DNA of 64,000 nucleotides from Stromatinia cepivora (lineage: Eukaryota > Ascomycota > Leotiomycetes > Helotiales > Sclerotiniaceae). The DNA lies in assembly GCA_014898415.1 (NCBI GenBank), contig RCTD01000007.1, positions 1,798,001-1,862,000 on the forward strand. Reading direction: 5' to 3'. Both the position numbers and the translations under genes were made by a program. Shown one piece after another: positions 12,427 to 26,100 of the stretch; position 1 is the first letter of the stretch; each line of letters opens with the position of its first letter. The notes under the pieces are model-generated. The model did no database searches, had not been told where the DNA came from, and saw nothing but the letters and a program-made list of their open reading frames with translations.

Positions 12427-13496
12427 TTTGAGTGATGAAATGAAGGTCTTGAGTTGAAGATGATTGATAGATAGAAGAGAGAGTATGATGATTGCAGACG
12501 TGTGGGGGCCGTGAGATGGGGTGGGAGGGCGAAGGAAGATGTTTTGTTGTAAAGAAGAGGAGTAAGGGGGGAAAGGGGAGTTCTTTTATGCAAGAGATGT
12601 CAGATTTGGAGATTCACTGGGAGGTCAAAGTACGGCTCTATGCGGCGCTATGTTCACCTGTACGGGTAGTCATCTACTCTCACAATTTGCGGCTCGGAAT
12701 GAGTAAATACCATTTCAAGTATACCTAGAACTTACTCATGGACGACTAGATGACCCATCCTGATAGGATAGCGGCTACAACAGTGGTGAATTTTGAGGTA
12801 TTTTCCCAGATTGCATGCTCATGAGCTACGATTTGCACCTCGGAATGGTTCGATTGCAATCTAATCCCGCGTTTTTGAGCTCCACTTAGGTGAATATTTT
12901 CTGTATTGTCTATATTGTGACTGGGGATGGACCTTATTATCCCTTAGTTATCATCTAATTGCGGTCTAGTTGTCCAAATAAATATGAGTATTGTACTTCT
13001 AGATTCTCGTCTAATATCAAGCTAAATGTCTAGAGCTATAATGAATATTATTTATCGTCTAATCTCAAGTTGAATTTTCAATCTTCTAACAAACATGATT
13101 TTATCGTCTGGTGTCGAAATTCAATATCTAAAACTAGACCTGAGATTATACTCTTATTTTATACTAATCTAGATGTCTAAATTTAAGTTAATTATTTAAT
13201 ATCAATATAAGTATCGGTTGTCAAAAGGAGAGAACTCATATTAAACAAATTAGATACGAACATTCAAATATTAGCATTTAGCTATTGTATGTTGATAGGT
13301 AGGGAGACGAGGGAGAAAATCGAGAGTAGTATAACGGAAAAGATTGGAAGCAATAATAGATATAGAATTGAATGGAAGTATTTTATTGTATAAATGAACG
13401 TTATATATTATATTACTATCTCCTGTGTAATGAAGATAAGTATTAGATTTATAGAATTATGAATATCTAAATTAAGATACATTACATTAATACTGA
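12427..13496. other. AT-rich intergenic region
   Basis: About 1 kb. From 12.9 kb it becomes rich in loosely repeated TCTAATATCAAG-like phrases. These may be remnants of an old repeat, but I could not define termini. No coding evidence. Confidence 0.4.
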
Positions 13497-13874
13497 TTAG
13501 AAACCTGGAGAACATTCTCTATAATATTCATTGCACGATTGAGTATAAGATTGGTGGGATATTCTATATTTCAATATTTGTATGAGGTGTAATATATCAT
13601 TATATAAATAGCGATGGCAATGAAGATGACGGTTGATATGCCCGGACTTGAGGTGAAAGAATTTTGAGATTTCTCGATTATGAATCTCAATGTTGTTGCG
13701 CTTCACCTTCCTATCCTCGCAAGCGGATTCATGAATATTCTTAGTGTAAATTGAACAGCAACACCAACCACCATGCTCGAAAATGTAAGAAATTCGGATA
13801 CACTTTGGCTCCCCATCGCACCTGCAGATATATTGCATCTCGTTCTTGACAATTTTGCAAGGATAAGTCCGCAT
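13497..13874 (-). CDS. Cys-rich hypothetical ORF (weak)
   Basis: An uninterrupted 125-codon frame starting ATG at 13874. The first half has ordinary codon composition and ten Cys (PCKIVKN, YICRCDGEPKC, GGWCCCSIY, SACEDRK), with no signal peptide at the N-terminus. The second half is AT-rich and less convincing. A GTGAAG donor after EDRK and a TTTCACCTCAAG acceptor would remove a 60-bp intron and keep the frame. In a neighbouring frame the DNA just downstream encodes a hydrophobic segment (STVIFIAIAIYIMIYY), which may be chance or may point to a different exon structure. I recognise no family. Confidence 0.3.
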   Translation of the reverse strand: MRTYPCKIVKNEMQYICRCDGEPKCIRISYIFEHGGWCCCSIYTKNIHESACEDRKVKRNNIEIHNREISKFFHLKSGHINRHLHCHRYLYNDILHLIQILKYRISHQSYTQSCNEYYRECSPGF

Positions 13875-14047
13875 TGGCGAGAATTTGGCTTCCGATTTTA
13901 GCGTTTCGTTCTAGTGGAGCTTAGTTAGTGGATAGCGCTTGTTGGCGGAAAGCATCATCTTACACCTTCCAACCAGGATCTTCTCCCCCTCTCAGCCACT
14001 TTCTCCGAGATAGATCGACTCATATTCCGCAACTAAGCTTTTGAGAA

Positions 14048-15642
14048 ATGGACCGTCATAATGAAGCGGTTTCTGCCATTGCCTCCTCAATTAAACAATT
14101 TTACGAAAGGAAAGAGGCTTTTAGAATATATCATGGATCGACCAACAGTACACGAGATTCAAATCGTCGCAGGGACCGCATGATAGATACGAGCAAATTA
14201 AATCGAGTGCTTCATGTAGACACCGAGAAAAAGATAGCTCTTGTTGAACCAAATGTACCAATGGATAGTCTTGTTGCAGAAACTCTCCGCCATGGCTTGG
14301 TACCCCCAGTGGTTATGGAATTCCCCGGTATTACCACTGGAGGAGGGTTTGCTGGTACTTCTGGAGAGAGTAGCTCTTTCAAATATGGCTTCTTTGATCG
14401 CACAGTCAATTGGGTCGAGATGGTTCTTGCGAACGGCGAGATCGTATCAGCTTCCAAGAATGAGAAGCCAGATCTCTTTTATGGTGCGGCATCGTCTTTT
14501 GGAACGTTAGGAGTCACGACTTTGATTGAGTTGCAGCTAATTGAAGCAAAACCCTATGTCGAGTTGACGTATATAAATATAAAAAGCATGGAAGAGGGGA
14601 TACAGAAGATTGAGGAAATTACCAAGGATCCAAATGTGGATTATCTTGATGGTATCCTGTTCAGCAAAGAGACTGGCGTCATCTGTTCCGGACGTTTGGT
14701 TGATAAACTGAAGCCTAACACGCACATACAAGGCTTCATGAAAAGATCGGATCCTTGGTTTTATCTCCATGCCAAGAACTTAAATGATAAAAGTTCCGGA
14801 TCAGTCACAGAAGCCATTCCTCTTGTTGATTATCTATTTCGATACGATCGAGGAGGTTTCTGGGTCGGCAGATATGCATTTAGGTAACTGAGCAGTTAAA
14901 CTTTAACGTTGGCGGGACACTCACTCTTGTTACTAGATACTTCATTACCCCATTTAACCGTATCACGCGGCGTCTACTCGATTACTTTATGCATACGCGA
15001 GTGATGTATCACGCACTACACCAAAGCGGACTTTCCAAAAAGTATATAATCCAGGATGTGGCAATTCCATATCCCCGCACCACCGAGTTCGTCAATTACC
15101 TAGAGAAGGATTTCGGACAGTGGCCCATTTGGTTGTGTCCGCTGCGACAGGGCGGGCTTTCCAGCGAATCACCTCTCGGACTCCTCGCTGAGAGAAAAGG
15201 AAATTCATTTACTCCTAATATGTTGCTCAACTTTGGGGTTTGGGGACCAGGGCCAGATAGTCGCGATGCATTCATAACATGGAACCGAAAGTTTGAACAC
15301 AAAGTTCGAGAGTTGGGTGGCCAGAAATGGTTGTATGCTCATGCCTACTATACCGAGGAGGAATTCGATGAGATTTATAATCGTAAGGAATACGACGCTC
15401 TCCGTGTCAAGTACCATGCAACACATCTTCCTAGTATCTACGATAAGGTCAAAGTTGATATTGAGTCAGAACGCAGGGAGTTGCAAACATCGTGGAGTTT
15501 GTGGCTGCTGGCAATATTCTGGAATATTTGGCCGTTGGGCGGGCTTTATGGGGTATTTAAGGCATTTTTAGGTGGAGATTATCTTCTGCCTAACACTCAT
15601 GCATTAAATAAAACACAAAAAGTAAAGAATAGAGCAAAGTGA
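14048..15642 (+). CDS. FAD-dependent oxidoreductase, DHCR24/DWF1 (Delta24-sterol reductase) family
   Basis: Two exons, 14048-14883 and 14937-15642, with a 53-bp intron (GTAACT donor, TACTAG acceptor) splitting an Arg codon; 513 aa, close to animal DHCR24 and plant DWF1. The N-terminal FAD-binding PCMH domain (~30-170) shows FRIYHGSTNSTR, ALVEPNVPMDSLV, then ITTGGGFAGTSGESSSFKYG, DRTVNWVEMVLANGE and the dinucleotide-binding strand FGTLGVTTLIELQL. The C-terminal half has family motifs YIIQDVAIPYP, WPIWLCPL and GKWLYAHAYYTE-like (here GQKWLYAHAYYTEEEF). A single hydrophobic segment near residue 480 (WLLAIFWNIWPLGG) could anchor it in the ER. Animal and plant members reduce the sterol side-chain Delta24 bond. 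Fungi make ergosterol through Erg4/Erg5 instead, so the substrate of this fungal paralog is unknown. It is the last intact gene before the repeat block. Confidence 0.9.
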
Positions 15643-16257
15643 TGTCTAAGAATCTGGTTGTATTGTATAGAGGAGTCGAACTACTATTATTGTTTTGCAC
15701 TTTTGTTTTAGCATATATTTAAATCTCAAATGAATGCTTTTCATTCTACTAAAATCTTTCAATGCTTCGCTAATGGTCACTGTACTTCCATAAGTTTTCC
15801 AATTTGAATAATTGATATGAAGTTTCACTTTGATGAATATTTGTTGTATGTTTTAGAGCCTGTGAATAAAATCCTCCTGCAGGGTTTTTTTCCCGAGTTT
15901 TTATATGGCATTGAATATCATATACTTTCTTGTTTTATACTTACTTGATTTTTTTGTTAATATTATATAATCACATAATCAAATGTAGCAAAGGGCTTTA
16001 AAACATTGTGAGCGCCAGCTCACCCCGAAATACTGCTGTATTTGCTATCAGGTTCGTATTTTCTCATCTAGTGCACTGTGTGTGGACTAGTCATTCAGGA
16101 TTGAAGTTTAAAAGGAACGTGACTAGGGGATTGTCTTTGTACTATGTTAATTTTAGATCTTTATTAAGATCTACTCCATAGATATACCATTATCATCAGA
16201 TGTTCTCCAACGTTGTAATCTAAGATTACAACTATAATACTTTGTATCAGATTATCT
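15643..16257. other. Transition from gene space to repeat block
   Basis: About 600 bp downstream of the FAD oxidoreductase. Ordinary composition decays to AT-rich. It should contain the gene's polyadenylation region. No gene or repeat boundary was recognised before 16258. Confidence 0.4.
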
Positions 16258-16431
16258 TTATCACGGCGGTGATAGGGGCCTTAAATAATACAATGATATT
16301 CTACGAAGGAGGAAAGAAGGTGTTAAGAAGAGTGCCGACTATATAGTGAATGGATATCTGAAGTATTTATATAAACTAATTAAAAATAGATAATAAATCT
16401 ATAATAATATTTCTTCCCTTCAAAAAACAGA
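16258..16431 (+). repeat. LTR-like repeat F, copy 1 (empty micro-element site)
   Basis: The stretch from TATCACGGCGGTG to CAAAAAACA aligns with 62510-62725. Shared runs include GGCCTTA.ATAATACAAT, ATTCTAC.AAGGAGGAAAG and TATATAGTGAAT. Differences are mainly transitions. The TG(here TA)...CA ends suggest an LTR, but no TSD was found. This copy lacks the 72-bp insertion present in the other and keeps the pre-insertion sequence GGATA at 16352-16356. Confidence 0.6.
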
Positions 16432-17644
16432 TTTGTTTTTAAACTATTAATAAAATCATAATAAAATCTGTTTACTAAATTCAAAATCTAAACTTTCGAA
16501 TACAACAAAATTGTTCTTTGGTTTTTTAAAATCGGTTTAAAAATTATAATATTTTTTTTTTTAGTTATATAAATTATATTTTCTTTTGTTTTGATAATCG
16601 TTTTAATATTTTAGATATAATTATTGATATTGATAATAATGATATTATATTTTTAAAAACTTCATCTATATATATAATTTGTATATTTAAACATAAATAT
16701 CTATTTTTTGATATATTTGTAATTATTGATAACTTTAGAAAATTAAATCGATAATCTTAATATATTCTAAATAATTGGTTAATTCAAAAAAATATATTCT
16801 ATATATAATTTATATATTTAATTTATTATTAAATAATATTTATAATTTCTTTTAATAAAAGATTTTATTATTATAGATTTTATTATTCTATATAATTATC
16901 TATAAGAGTTTATAGAATTCTTTTGATTACTTGATAATAAAAAGATTTTCAATTATTAAAATCAATTATTTTATTATATTTGATCTGGAATATATTATAT
17001 CAATAAATTCATTAATAGATTTGTTTTCTAAGGAAAATATTTAATCAATTGTTTTTAAAAAGAATTCGCTTATAAATTCCTTGTATAATTCTATACCGAA
17101 TTTATTAATAAATAGAATAATATATTCTTTATTTTTTAAATATTTATTATTCAAATTCAAAATATTTGATCGATTTTTATAACAATAATTCAATATATCT
17201 AATCAGATCGTCTTAAATTCCAATTAATAAATAATCTGGAAGTTATATTGAAAAAAGAATTTTAATTGTTTTATTTATTATTAATTCAAAGCCTTTATTA
17301 CTACAAAACACCCCAGGCCCCCACAATCCATAAAGATTTCGAATTCTTATTGAGATTCTTATAATTCTAATTTCTATTCTTTTATCGATTTGATTATAAT
17401 TAATAATTTCTTATTATAAATCTTATAATTATATTCAATTATTGAATATTTAAAAAAGAAATAGATTATTAATTATAGAATATTATTATTGTTATATTAG
17501 AAAAGAAATTTTTTAAAATTTAATCTGAAATATCTATTTTTAATATTGTTTTCTTATTATAATCAAAATATACTAATATCGAAGTATTTATAAAAATCTT
17601 TTTAAATTTCTTAAATATAAATTTATACTTTTTTATTATTATTA
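16432..17644. other. RIP-degraded AT-rich DNA
   Basis: Extremely AT-rich with stops in all frames and no recognisable product. In the pre-inversion order proposed here it would have continued directly into the reverse complement of 40493-39800. Confidence 0.5.
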
Positions 17645-17649
17645 TATAA

Positions 17650-17815
17650 TGTTATCTTTTGGTGCAGGAAGTAGTAGTATTGTTGACTATATAGATTGAA
17701 CTAAGGATCTATTATTCTAATAGGAATAGAATTGAGGTTATCCCCAAATATAATCTGTGTATTACAATAATCATATAATCTTAATTCTAATCCTATAATA
17801 GCTTCATTTCCAATA
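17650..17815 (-). repeat. 3' LTR of Copia A
   Basis: 166 bp. The outer (left) half keeps the ancestral sequence (TTTTGGTGCAGGAAGTAG) while the inner half is heavily changed to T/A (GTATTACAATAATCATATAA). Confidence 0.92.
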
Positions 17816-17829
17816 CTCCTTTATTGAGG

Positions 17830-20800
17830 ATATCCTATTCGATTCTTTTAGACTACTAATCCTAATATTTTCTTGAACTTTTTGAAAACAATCTTTGTAT
17901 AAAATTTCGTTATTTTATCAGCAATTATATTATATATATTAATATAACTAATAACGATTTTCTTTTTTTCTATTAAATCTTTAATAAAATGATAATTGAT
18001 ATCTATATATTTGAATTGTTTATATAAATATAAGTTTTTGGTTAAAACTAAAATGTTTTAATTATTATCAAATATTTGAATTATATTTTTGTTTTTTTTA
18101 ATATAATTTGATTTAAATAGATCTTTGAATATTTATATAATCTATCTTTTTTGTTTAATAAATATTGTTATTGCAATATATTCTGATTCTGTATTAAAGA
18201 TAGTTATAGATATTTGTTTCTTGTTAGTTTATAATATAAAGCCTTTATAGAATATTACAATTCCCTTTGAAATACTTTTCTGATTATATTTGTTATTAAT
18301 CCAATCTGTATTTATATATATCTTTATTGTATTGTTAGATATATTGTATTTTTTGTAGATATTGAATTGTATTCCTTTTAGTTTGAATTATAACTTTTGT
18401 TTAATTATTAATTGTAGATATTATATTAGATTCTTTAAAACTATAATATAATGTTTTATTAGTTTTGTTATAAATTATGAAAATCTTTCAATTGAGAATA
18501 TTATATCTAATTGAATATATATTATTGAATGGATTATATTTTCTATTCATTGTTAATATTCGTTTATATTTGTTAGTTCATTGTTGTTGGTTGTTAGTTG
18601 GAGATGGGTATAATTTATTATTGATAGTTTTTTAGCTTGATATTGTTTATATATAATATTATATTTAATTAATATAATATCGAGATATTCTTTTTGGTTT
18701 ATAATTAATATATATGTTTTTCTATTATAAATGATTCTAATATTTAGGATTTTATTAATCTCTTTTAGATTCTTGATATTAAAATGGATTGATAGTTTTT
18801 CATTGAATTAAATGATTTACGATGATATATATAATGTAATAATGATATTATCGATATATATCAATAATATTATATTATAGTTTTTAAATATATATAAATA
18901 TAAATCTATTAAATTTTATATAAAGTTTATATTTAAAAGTTTTTTCTTTAATAATAAATTTCAATCCTTTTTAATTTATTTTAAATTATATAAACTTTGT
19001 AGAATTTGTAATATATATTCTTTTTCGATTTTGATATTTTGAAATAATTCAAAATAAATCTTTTCTTTTAAATATAATTCAATAAAGGTATTTTTGATAT
19101 CGAAATATAAATATTCCAAATTTTCCTTTATAATAATAATTAGGAATAGTTTGAATATATTTAGCTTTATTATTGATACAAATATTTCGTTATAATATTT
19201 TTTTAATATTTGATTAAACCTTTGAATTATTAATTTTGTTTTGAATTGTTTTATTTTATTATTTTTTGTTTTAATTGTAAATATCTAATTCATTAAAATC
19301 AAATTATTTTTTTTAGAGAGTATATATTCTTCCTAAATATTATTTTGAATTAAAGATATGATTTCCTTTTGAATAATTTCTTTTTATTTTTTAGAGTATT
19401 CTTGATTTGATATTGCTTTCTTATAAATTCTTGATATTTTGATTCCCAGAACTTTTTTAATTGGATATACTATATCTTTTATATTGTTTATATTTATTAA
19501 TAAAATTATGAAATCTAAAACAATCTTATCTTTAATATAAGGATTCATTTTATAAATAATTAGAATTGTAATTATAATATATTTTATACTTTCTTAAATT
19601 TTGATCTATATAAATATTACAATTAATACTTTTATAATTTTATTTTTTTATTCTTCTTCAAAATTTTATTCTATATCTCTTTTCTATTTTTATATTAGAT
19701 ATTTTAAAGATTCATTTTTAAAATCTATTACATCCTTTTATTCAATTTCAAATAATTATAGATTTACTTTGCTTTCCGATCCTACTAAAATGAATTTATT
19801 AACAAAATTTAAAATAATCTTAAATTTTACTTTCAATATAGATTCAAGATTTACAAAAGTTAATTTTTGGATTGGAATTTTTAGAATAATAGATTTGATA
19901 TCTAAAATATCTTTAAAAGAAAATTCTTGATTTATCTTTTAGATATTATTATTTTTATTTTTATTATATATTAATATGAATATATTTAATTTATTTAGTT
20001 TCAATTCAACAATTGAAATACTTAATATAATTATTGAATTCGATATAATATCTATTGAAGAAAATATTTAGAATAAAGATAATATAAATATTATATTTGA
20101 TATTGAAAATAAAGAAGATATTAAAAATAAAGAAGATATTTTGTTTATTATTAATTTATTACAAAATCTTCAATTTAATTTTATATTTTTTGTTTTTTAT
20201 AGATTTGATTTATAATTTCTTAATTTAAAATCCAAATCTTTTTTTTGATAAAATTTATTTATAATTATTCTATTTGATTGAAATATATAATCTAATTTTG
20301 AAGAATATATTTTGATATATTTGTTTATAATTTTTAAATATTTTAAGAATATATCAATTTTCGAAATATCCTATAATTTATTATATCTTTATTTTTTCAG
20401 AATAATTTTAGAATTAATATAAATATAATATTTGTTTTTTTAGATTTTATATATCTTTATATTTGATATTATATTTATAAAAAATTTTATAAAGAATTGA
20501 TCTATTTTATTTATATTAAAATCAATATTAATATAATTTCTGATATAAATATTATACTTTATAATTTTGTTCCAAAACTTTAATAATAATCCAGTTTTTT
20601 TTAGTATTATTTTTATATCTATTTCTACAATCTTTATATTCTATTTTGCAGATTTGTTTTGATATAAAAAAGCAATTATTATAATTTCGGATTATATATT
20701 TGATAATTATTTATAAATAATTTATAGGAATTCCGATATATTATTAATTCTAATTGCAATGATCTTTTTTTCAATAATCAATTTTATCTTTTTTTTTCAA

Positions 20801-22650
20801 ATTTTCAATATTTGAATTATATTATTTTTTTATTTAAATAATATAATTTAATTTATTTTTATATAATTATAAATAATCAATATAAAATAATAATTCCTTT
20901 GAATCGATTTTAGGAATAATTCTATAATATCGAAATATATAAATTCAAATCTTTTTGATTTGTATGGATTTAATTACCTTAGAATATAATTAATTATTTT
21001 AATAAATATATATATTTTATAGATATCTAATTCAATTAGGATCTTTATTAATTTAACTATATTGAATACCTTATATAGATTCTTGATTTTATTTAGGCCT
21101 AGATAATTAAATCTTTGATATTATAATAAATATCTCTTTTTTTTTTGAATATTAATTTGTTATCAATATCTTTAATATTATTGATTATCTTTAAAAAAAA
21201 ACCTTTTTCTTGATTATTTTAATATATACTCGAATAAAGAATTATATTCTTATATCCTTTGATTATATATAAAACTATATATATTTTATTTTATATTCTA
21301 ATACAAATAATTTTCTTATTATCCTTTTTGAAATATATATAATAAAAATTGAATTCCCTTTATAATTCTATTTCATAGATCTTTTTTTTTAATAACAAAT
21401 TTACTTCTAGTTTTAATATATATAATATATTTGAAAATAGTATTTTAGAATTATCTTTATATATTATATTTATTAAATCTTAATAATAATAATATATCAT
21501 TCTTTTATTAATCTTTATTCTTTATTTAATAATAAAATTTATTGATTTGAATAATGAAAATTGATCAAATATATATAAAAAAATATTTATATCGATATAT
21601 TATTTATTAAGAAAAGTTTTATTAATGATCTTTTTTATTAAATTACAATCTTTTTTTATTATATCTTTAATATCAAAATTTAATTCAGAAATATTATTAA
21701 TAGAGTATATTTGATCTTTCTTATTGAAATAGATTTTCTTCGGATTCGATGATCTTCTTTTCTTTTAATAATAAAGATAATTGTAAAGGAATTTATTGAT
21801 TTATATTAAATATAGATAATCTTATATATAATAATTTTCCTTTTGATATAGATTATAAATATTATTTAAAATTTCGAAATCTGATTTTTGATATCGAAAA
21901 ATATATTTAAATCCTTTTACAATTTATATTTATTTTGATTTATTTTTAAAATAAAGTTTTTTAATCTATAAATACTTAATCTTATTATTAATATTAAAAT
22001 TGATTTGAATATTTAATCTATTCATTATTTTTTGATAATCGATTAAAAGATTATATATTAAAATTAAAAATAAAATAATATCTTGATATATTGATCGATA
22101 ATTTTTATTTATAATCTTTAATTCTTTTTTATATTTTTTCAATTTGTTTTAGATTTCGATAATAATTATATTGAAATAAATATTAAATTGAAATTTGAAG
22201 TTTTGGATTATTATTATATATATATTAATTATGATTATATTGATTCTAATATATTTTGATTTAAAATATCTTCAAAATATATATATTATTGAATATTCGT
22301 TAATAAAAACTTTATCATCATTATTAAATATTATATAAATATACAATAATATATTCGCTTTGTTCTTTAAGTATTCTGATTTCAATTTAATATTGTAATA
22401 TATATAATCATTGATTTTATAAGCAAATACTATATTAGATTTTATAATCTATATATATTCGTTTAATATTTAATTAATTATATAAAACCATTCTTTCTTT
22501 TTCAATTATATCTTCGTTTGTCTAAACTATCGCTTATAATTGTTTTAATCGAATTTCAAAGAGTTATTTGATTTCGATATTATAAAGATTTTTTATTATT
22601 TGATGGGTATCAAAAATAATCTTCAAATTTTTAAGACGGTCTTAAAAAAT
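17830..22650 (-). pseudogene. Copia A gag-pol, RIP-inactivated
   Basis: The minus strand is colinear with B gag-pol. The RNase H end lies just left of the polypurine tract. The reverse transcriptase active site near 18.86 kb reads YIDN instead of YIDD, the change expected from G-to-A. The whole frame is broken by TAA/TAG stops. A 109-codon frame on the opposite strand (19601-19930) is a shadow; its mirror image exists in B at 47621-47950 in the opposite sense, which confirms the two copies are inverted. No function is retained. Confidence 0.8.
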
Positions 22651-22979
22651 ATACTACAAATAGGTTTAGGATAATAAAGAAATATAAAAAATAAAACAAT
22701 AAAAAAATTCATAAAATCGTATTATAATATATTTTCTTATAACTATACGAATTTGCTTTTCGCTTCTACTATAATTCTGTATCAGTACTATACAAACTGT
22801 TTTTCGCTTTAGTCTATAATATTATAAATTATAAATTATATTATCATATTTCAACTCTATTTCAATAATATTATATGAAAATTCTGATTTTTATTTTGTT
22901 TCACCCCTATTAATTATACTAATCCTTTTTCGATTTGCTTTGCTTTCTAATCATTACTATACAATTGGATCTTATAATC

Positions 22980-23145
22980 TGTTAACTTTTGATATAGGAA
23001 ATAATAGTATTATTGATTATATAGATTGAATTAAGAATTTATTATTCTAATAGGAATAGAATTGAGGTTATCCCCAAATATCTTCTGTGCACTACAGTGA
23101 TCACGTGACCTCAATTCTAATCCTATGATGGCCTCATTTCCAACA
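22980..23145 (-). repeat. 5' LTR of Copia A
   Basis: 166 bp. The outer (right) half is well preserved (GCACTACAGTGATCACGTGA) and the inner half is RIP-altered (GATATAGGAAATAATAG where the preserved copy has GGTGCAGGAAGTAGTAG). Confidence 0.92.
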
Positions 23146-23189
23146 TAATCCAATAATAACTTTAACTATTTTAATAACCCTAGGTCCTC

Positions 23190-26100
23190 AACAAAAGGAA
23201 TATATTATCCTAACTATTGAAACCAACTTCAAGATCAACAATATTCCGACAAAAATACATTATCTCATCGATTCCAAAACACAAGTTAATATTATTCAAC
23301 AAAACAAATATATCGAATAGAATTAGATTCCTGATCCTAATAAAGGCACTTTATTAGTATCAACTAATAGAATTAATATACCCTTCTACAATAACCGTCG
23401 ATTCGCTATCGAGATCGCGAGTGAATATAGAAAAAAAGAATATATACTCATCAATTCACTATTGTTATTCTGGATCTATTAAAAATCGATACTATTCTAG
23501 GGCTACCTTAACTTCAAGCAATAAATCCAGATATCGATAGATAATCGATTTTGTTTCATTTTAGATCTGTATTACGAGATTTCGAAATAATAATAATCAA
23601 GGAATTATATAAAAAAATAAAGATTGGAATCAAAATCTGTATATTATTATCTAAAAACTAATCAATCATAAAAGCATCACTCAATTCCAAAAGTATCTTT
23701 ATATTATTACTCTTATAAATATCTTCTGAATATAAAGAATATAAAGAATATAAAGAAGTCGTTTTTGAAGATAAAAACAATATACTTTTTGATTATCATT
23801 TGATGAAATATTATATTGATCTTGAAACTAGATCAACTCTCTTTTAGGGACTAATATATACTCTTTCGAAAAAGGAATTAATAATTCTATAAGAATATCT
23901 TAAAGAATATTAAAAGAAAAATTGGATTTGTTATTTGATTAATTCTATTGGAATCTTGATTATATTTATTTCAAAGAAAGAAAATGATTATTGATTATAT
24001 ATTGATTATTATAGTTTTAATAGAATTATAAAAAAGGATTGTATCCTTTTACCTTTAATTAACAAATCATTGGATTGTTTAAGATAAGGGGTCTTTTTTA
24101 TAAAATTTAATTTTAAAGATATATATCATCGAATATATATATGAGAAGGCGATGAATGGAAGATAATATTCTGTATTTGTTATAAATAGTTCGAGTATTT
24201 AATTATATCTTTTGGCTTAATTAATACTTTTATTATCTTTTAAATATATATCAATCAAATATTCGCCGGTTTTACAAATAGTATTTGTATTATATATTTT
24301 AATGATATTTTTATTTATTTCAAAGATAAGAAAATCCATATTACTAATATTTATAGGATTCTTATCAAATTACTTGAATATAAGTTTTATATTAAATTAA
24401 AGAAATATATATTTTATATATACAAAATAGAATTCCTGGGTTTTATTATATCAAGAAAGAACGTTATTATAAAATCAAACAGAATTCAAATCATTATTAA
24501 ATAGCTAATATCAACATCTTTTTAAAAAGTTCAAATCTTTTTAGGCTTTACAAACTTCTATTAACGATTTATTATAGCCTATTCATGAATTGTCTATAAT
24601 CTAATAAACCTATTACAAAATACCAAAAAGGAAAAGATAATATTAGAATTCAAATAAACAAGAAAAGTCTAAAATACCTTTGATAACTTAAAAAAAGCCT
24701 TTATTACAATACCGATACTCCAATATTTTGATTCAACACTTCGAATCTTAATCGAAATTAATACTTCTGAATTTGTATTAGAATATATACTCTCTTAATT
24801 GTTCCTTGATAATATAAACGATTCTATTATTTCTCAATAGCATTTCATTATCTTTTATTTGTAAAAGCTCAATTTAGCAGAATAAAGGTACTTTATCCAC
24901 GATTAAGAACTTTTAATTATTTATATAGTTTTTATTCAATAACGGTATTATATCACAAATAATCGATATATCATTGTAATCAAAATAGATTATAACAGTT
25001 TCCAATATTTTATAAAGAAAAAAGAATTCAATAATAAGCAAATATGATAAACCAAAATCCTAGCCATTTACGATTTCATAATTATATATAAATCAAACAA
25101 ATTGAATCCCATCAATGATTCATTGAGATAATCAAATTATACGGAAAATATAAATAATATCAACAAAATATTATCTACATTACAAAGTAAGTTGAAAAAT
25201 ATTATAATAATAATCGCAATTTTCTTTTTCTCAAAAATAAAAACAGAACCCTTATAGAACGTTATAAACCTCTTCCAACGGGAGGGGTATAACTTGCCCT
25301 TATATAATTCTAAAGGATTATTAATAAGAACTAATTACAAATAATCGATATTATATTGAATAATTAATATATTAGTTAATAACGAAATAATATTTAAATT
25401 AATATCGGAATTAATAAGAAATGCTTTATTACAGCTTCAAAAGAATAACGATTTTACAAAAATCAAAGAGTATTTGAAGCATCAATATAGTTCAACTGGA
25501 GATACTGTATTTTGGAAAATCGATGCCGATAATTTGTTTATTTATAATAAATACATCTTCATATTGTTAGATAAAGCTATAAAGGCCGAAATCTTAAAGG
25601 CCTATTATAATGATCTTATAGGAGGTCATTGGAATATCAAGAAAACCTGGGAGATTCTGAAAAATAAATATTTCTAGTTTAATATAATGAAAGATATAAA
25701 AAGGTATATGCGAATATGTATTATTTATTAGTGGATAGTTATGAAATATTATCGGCCTTATAGTGAATTACAAATCCTACTATTCCCTTTTGATCCTTGA
25801 AAAGAAATAACAATAGATTTTATTATAAATCTGTTTTCTTTAAAGATAAATAAATATATATATAATATTATTTTTATTATTATTGATAAATATACAAAAC
25901 TTATCCAATATATTCCGATCAATAAAACGATAATCTTTTCCGAATTAGCAGAAATTCTGTTTCGATATATTTTTAAGAATTTCAATACACTAAAGGGAAT
26001 AATTTCAGATCGAGGATTATAGTTCACAAACAAATTTTGGGGGAATCTGCTTTTCTATTTAAAAATATATCGCAAGTTATCGATAACGTTTCATTTATAA

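Larger units (their letters stand above)
17650..23145 (-). mobile_element. Ty1/Copia retrotransposon A (RIPed), minus strand
   Basis: A full-length 5496-bp element with 166-bp LTRs at 22980-23145 (5') and 17650-17815 (3'). The LTRs run TGTTGG...TAACA in element orientation. It is the same family as B, whose length without its nested insertion is 5495 bp. The leader starts with GATTATAAGATCC, a RIP-altered form of the initiator-tRNA(Met) half-site used by Copia elements, and a purine tract lies just before the 3' LTR. The flanking 5-mers differ (TATAA at 17645-17649, TAATC at 23146-23150), unlike a normal insertion. They are the reverse complements of the flanks of B. Confidence 0.92.

Noticed and set aside
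19601..19930. 109-codon open frame on plus inside Copia A
   Set aside because: It is antisense to pol, Ile/Phe/Ser-rich as expected of AT-rich DNA, and its mirror copy exists in B (47621-47950). A shadow of pol.
17650..23145. Copia A and B as normal insertions with imperfect TSDs
   Set aside because: Mismatch would require several independent changes in each pair, whereas the cross-matching reverse complements are exact and agree with the split Gypsy element.
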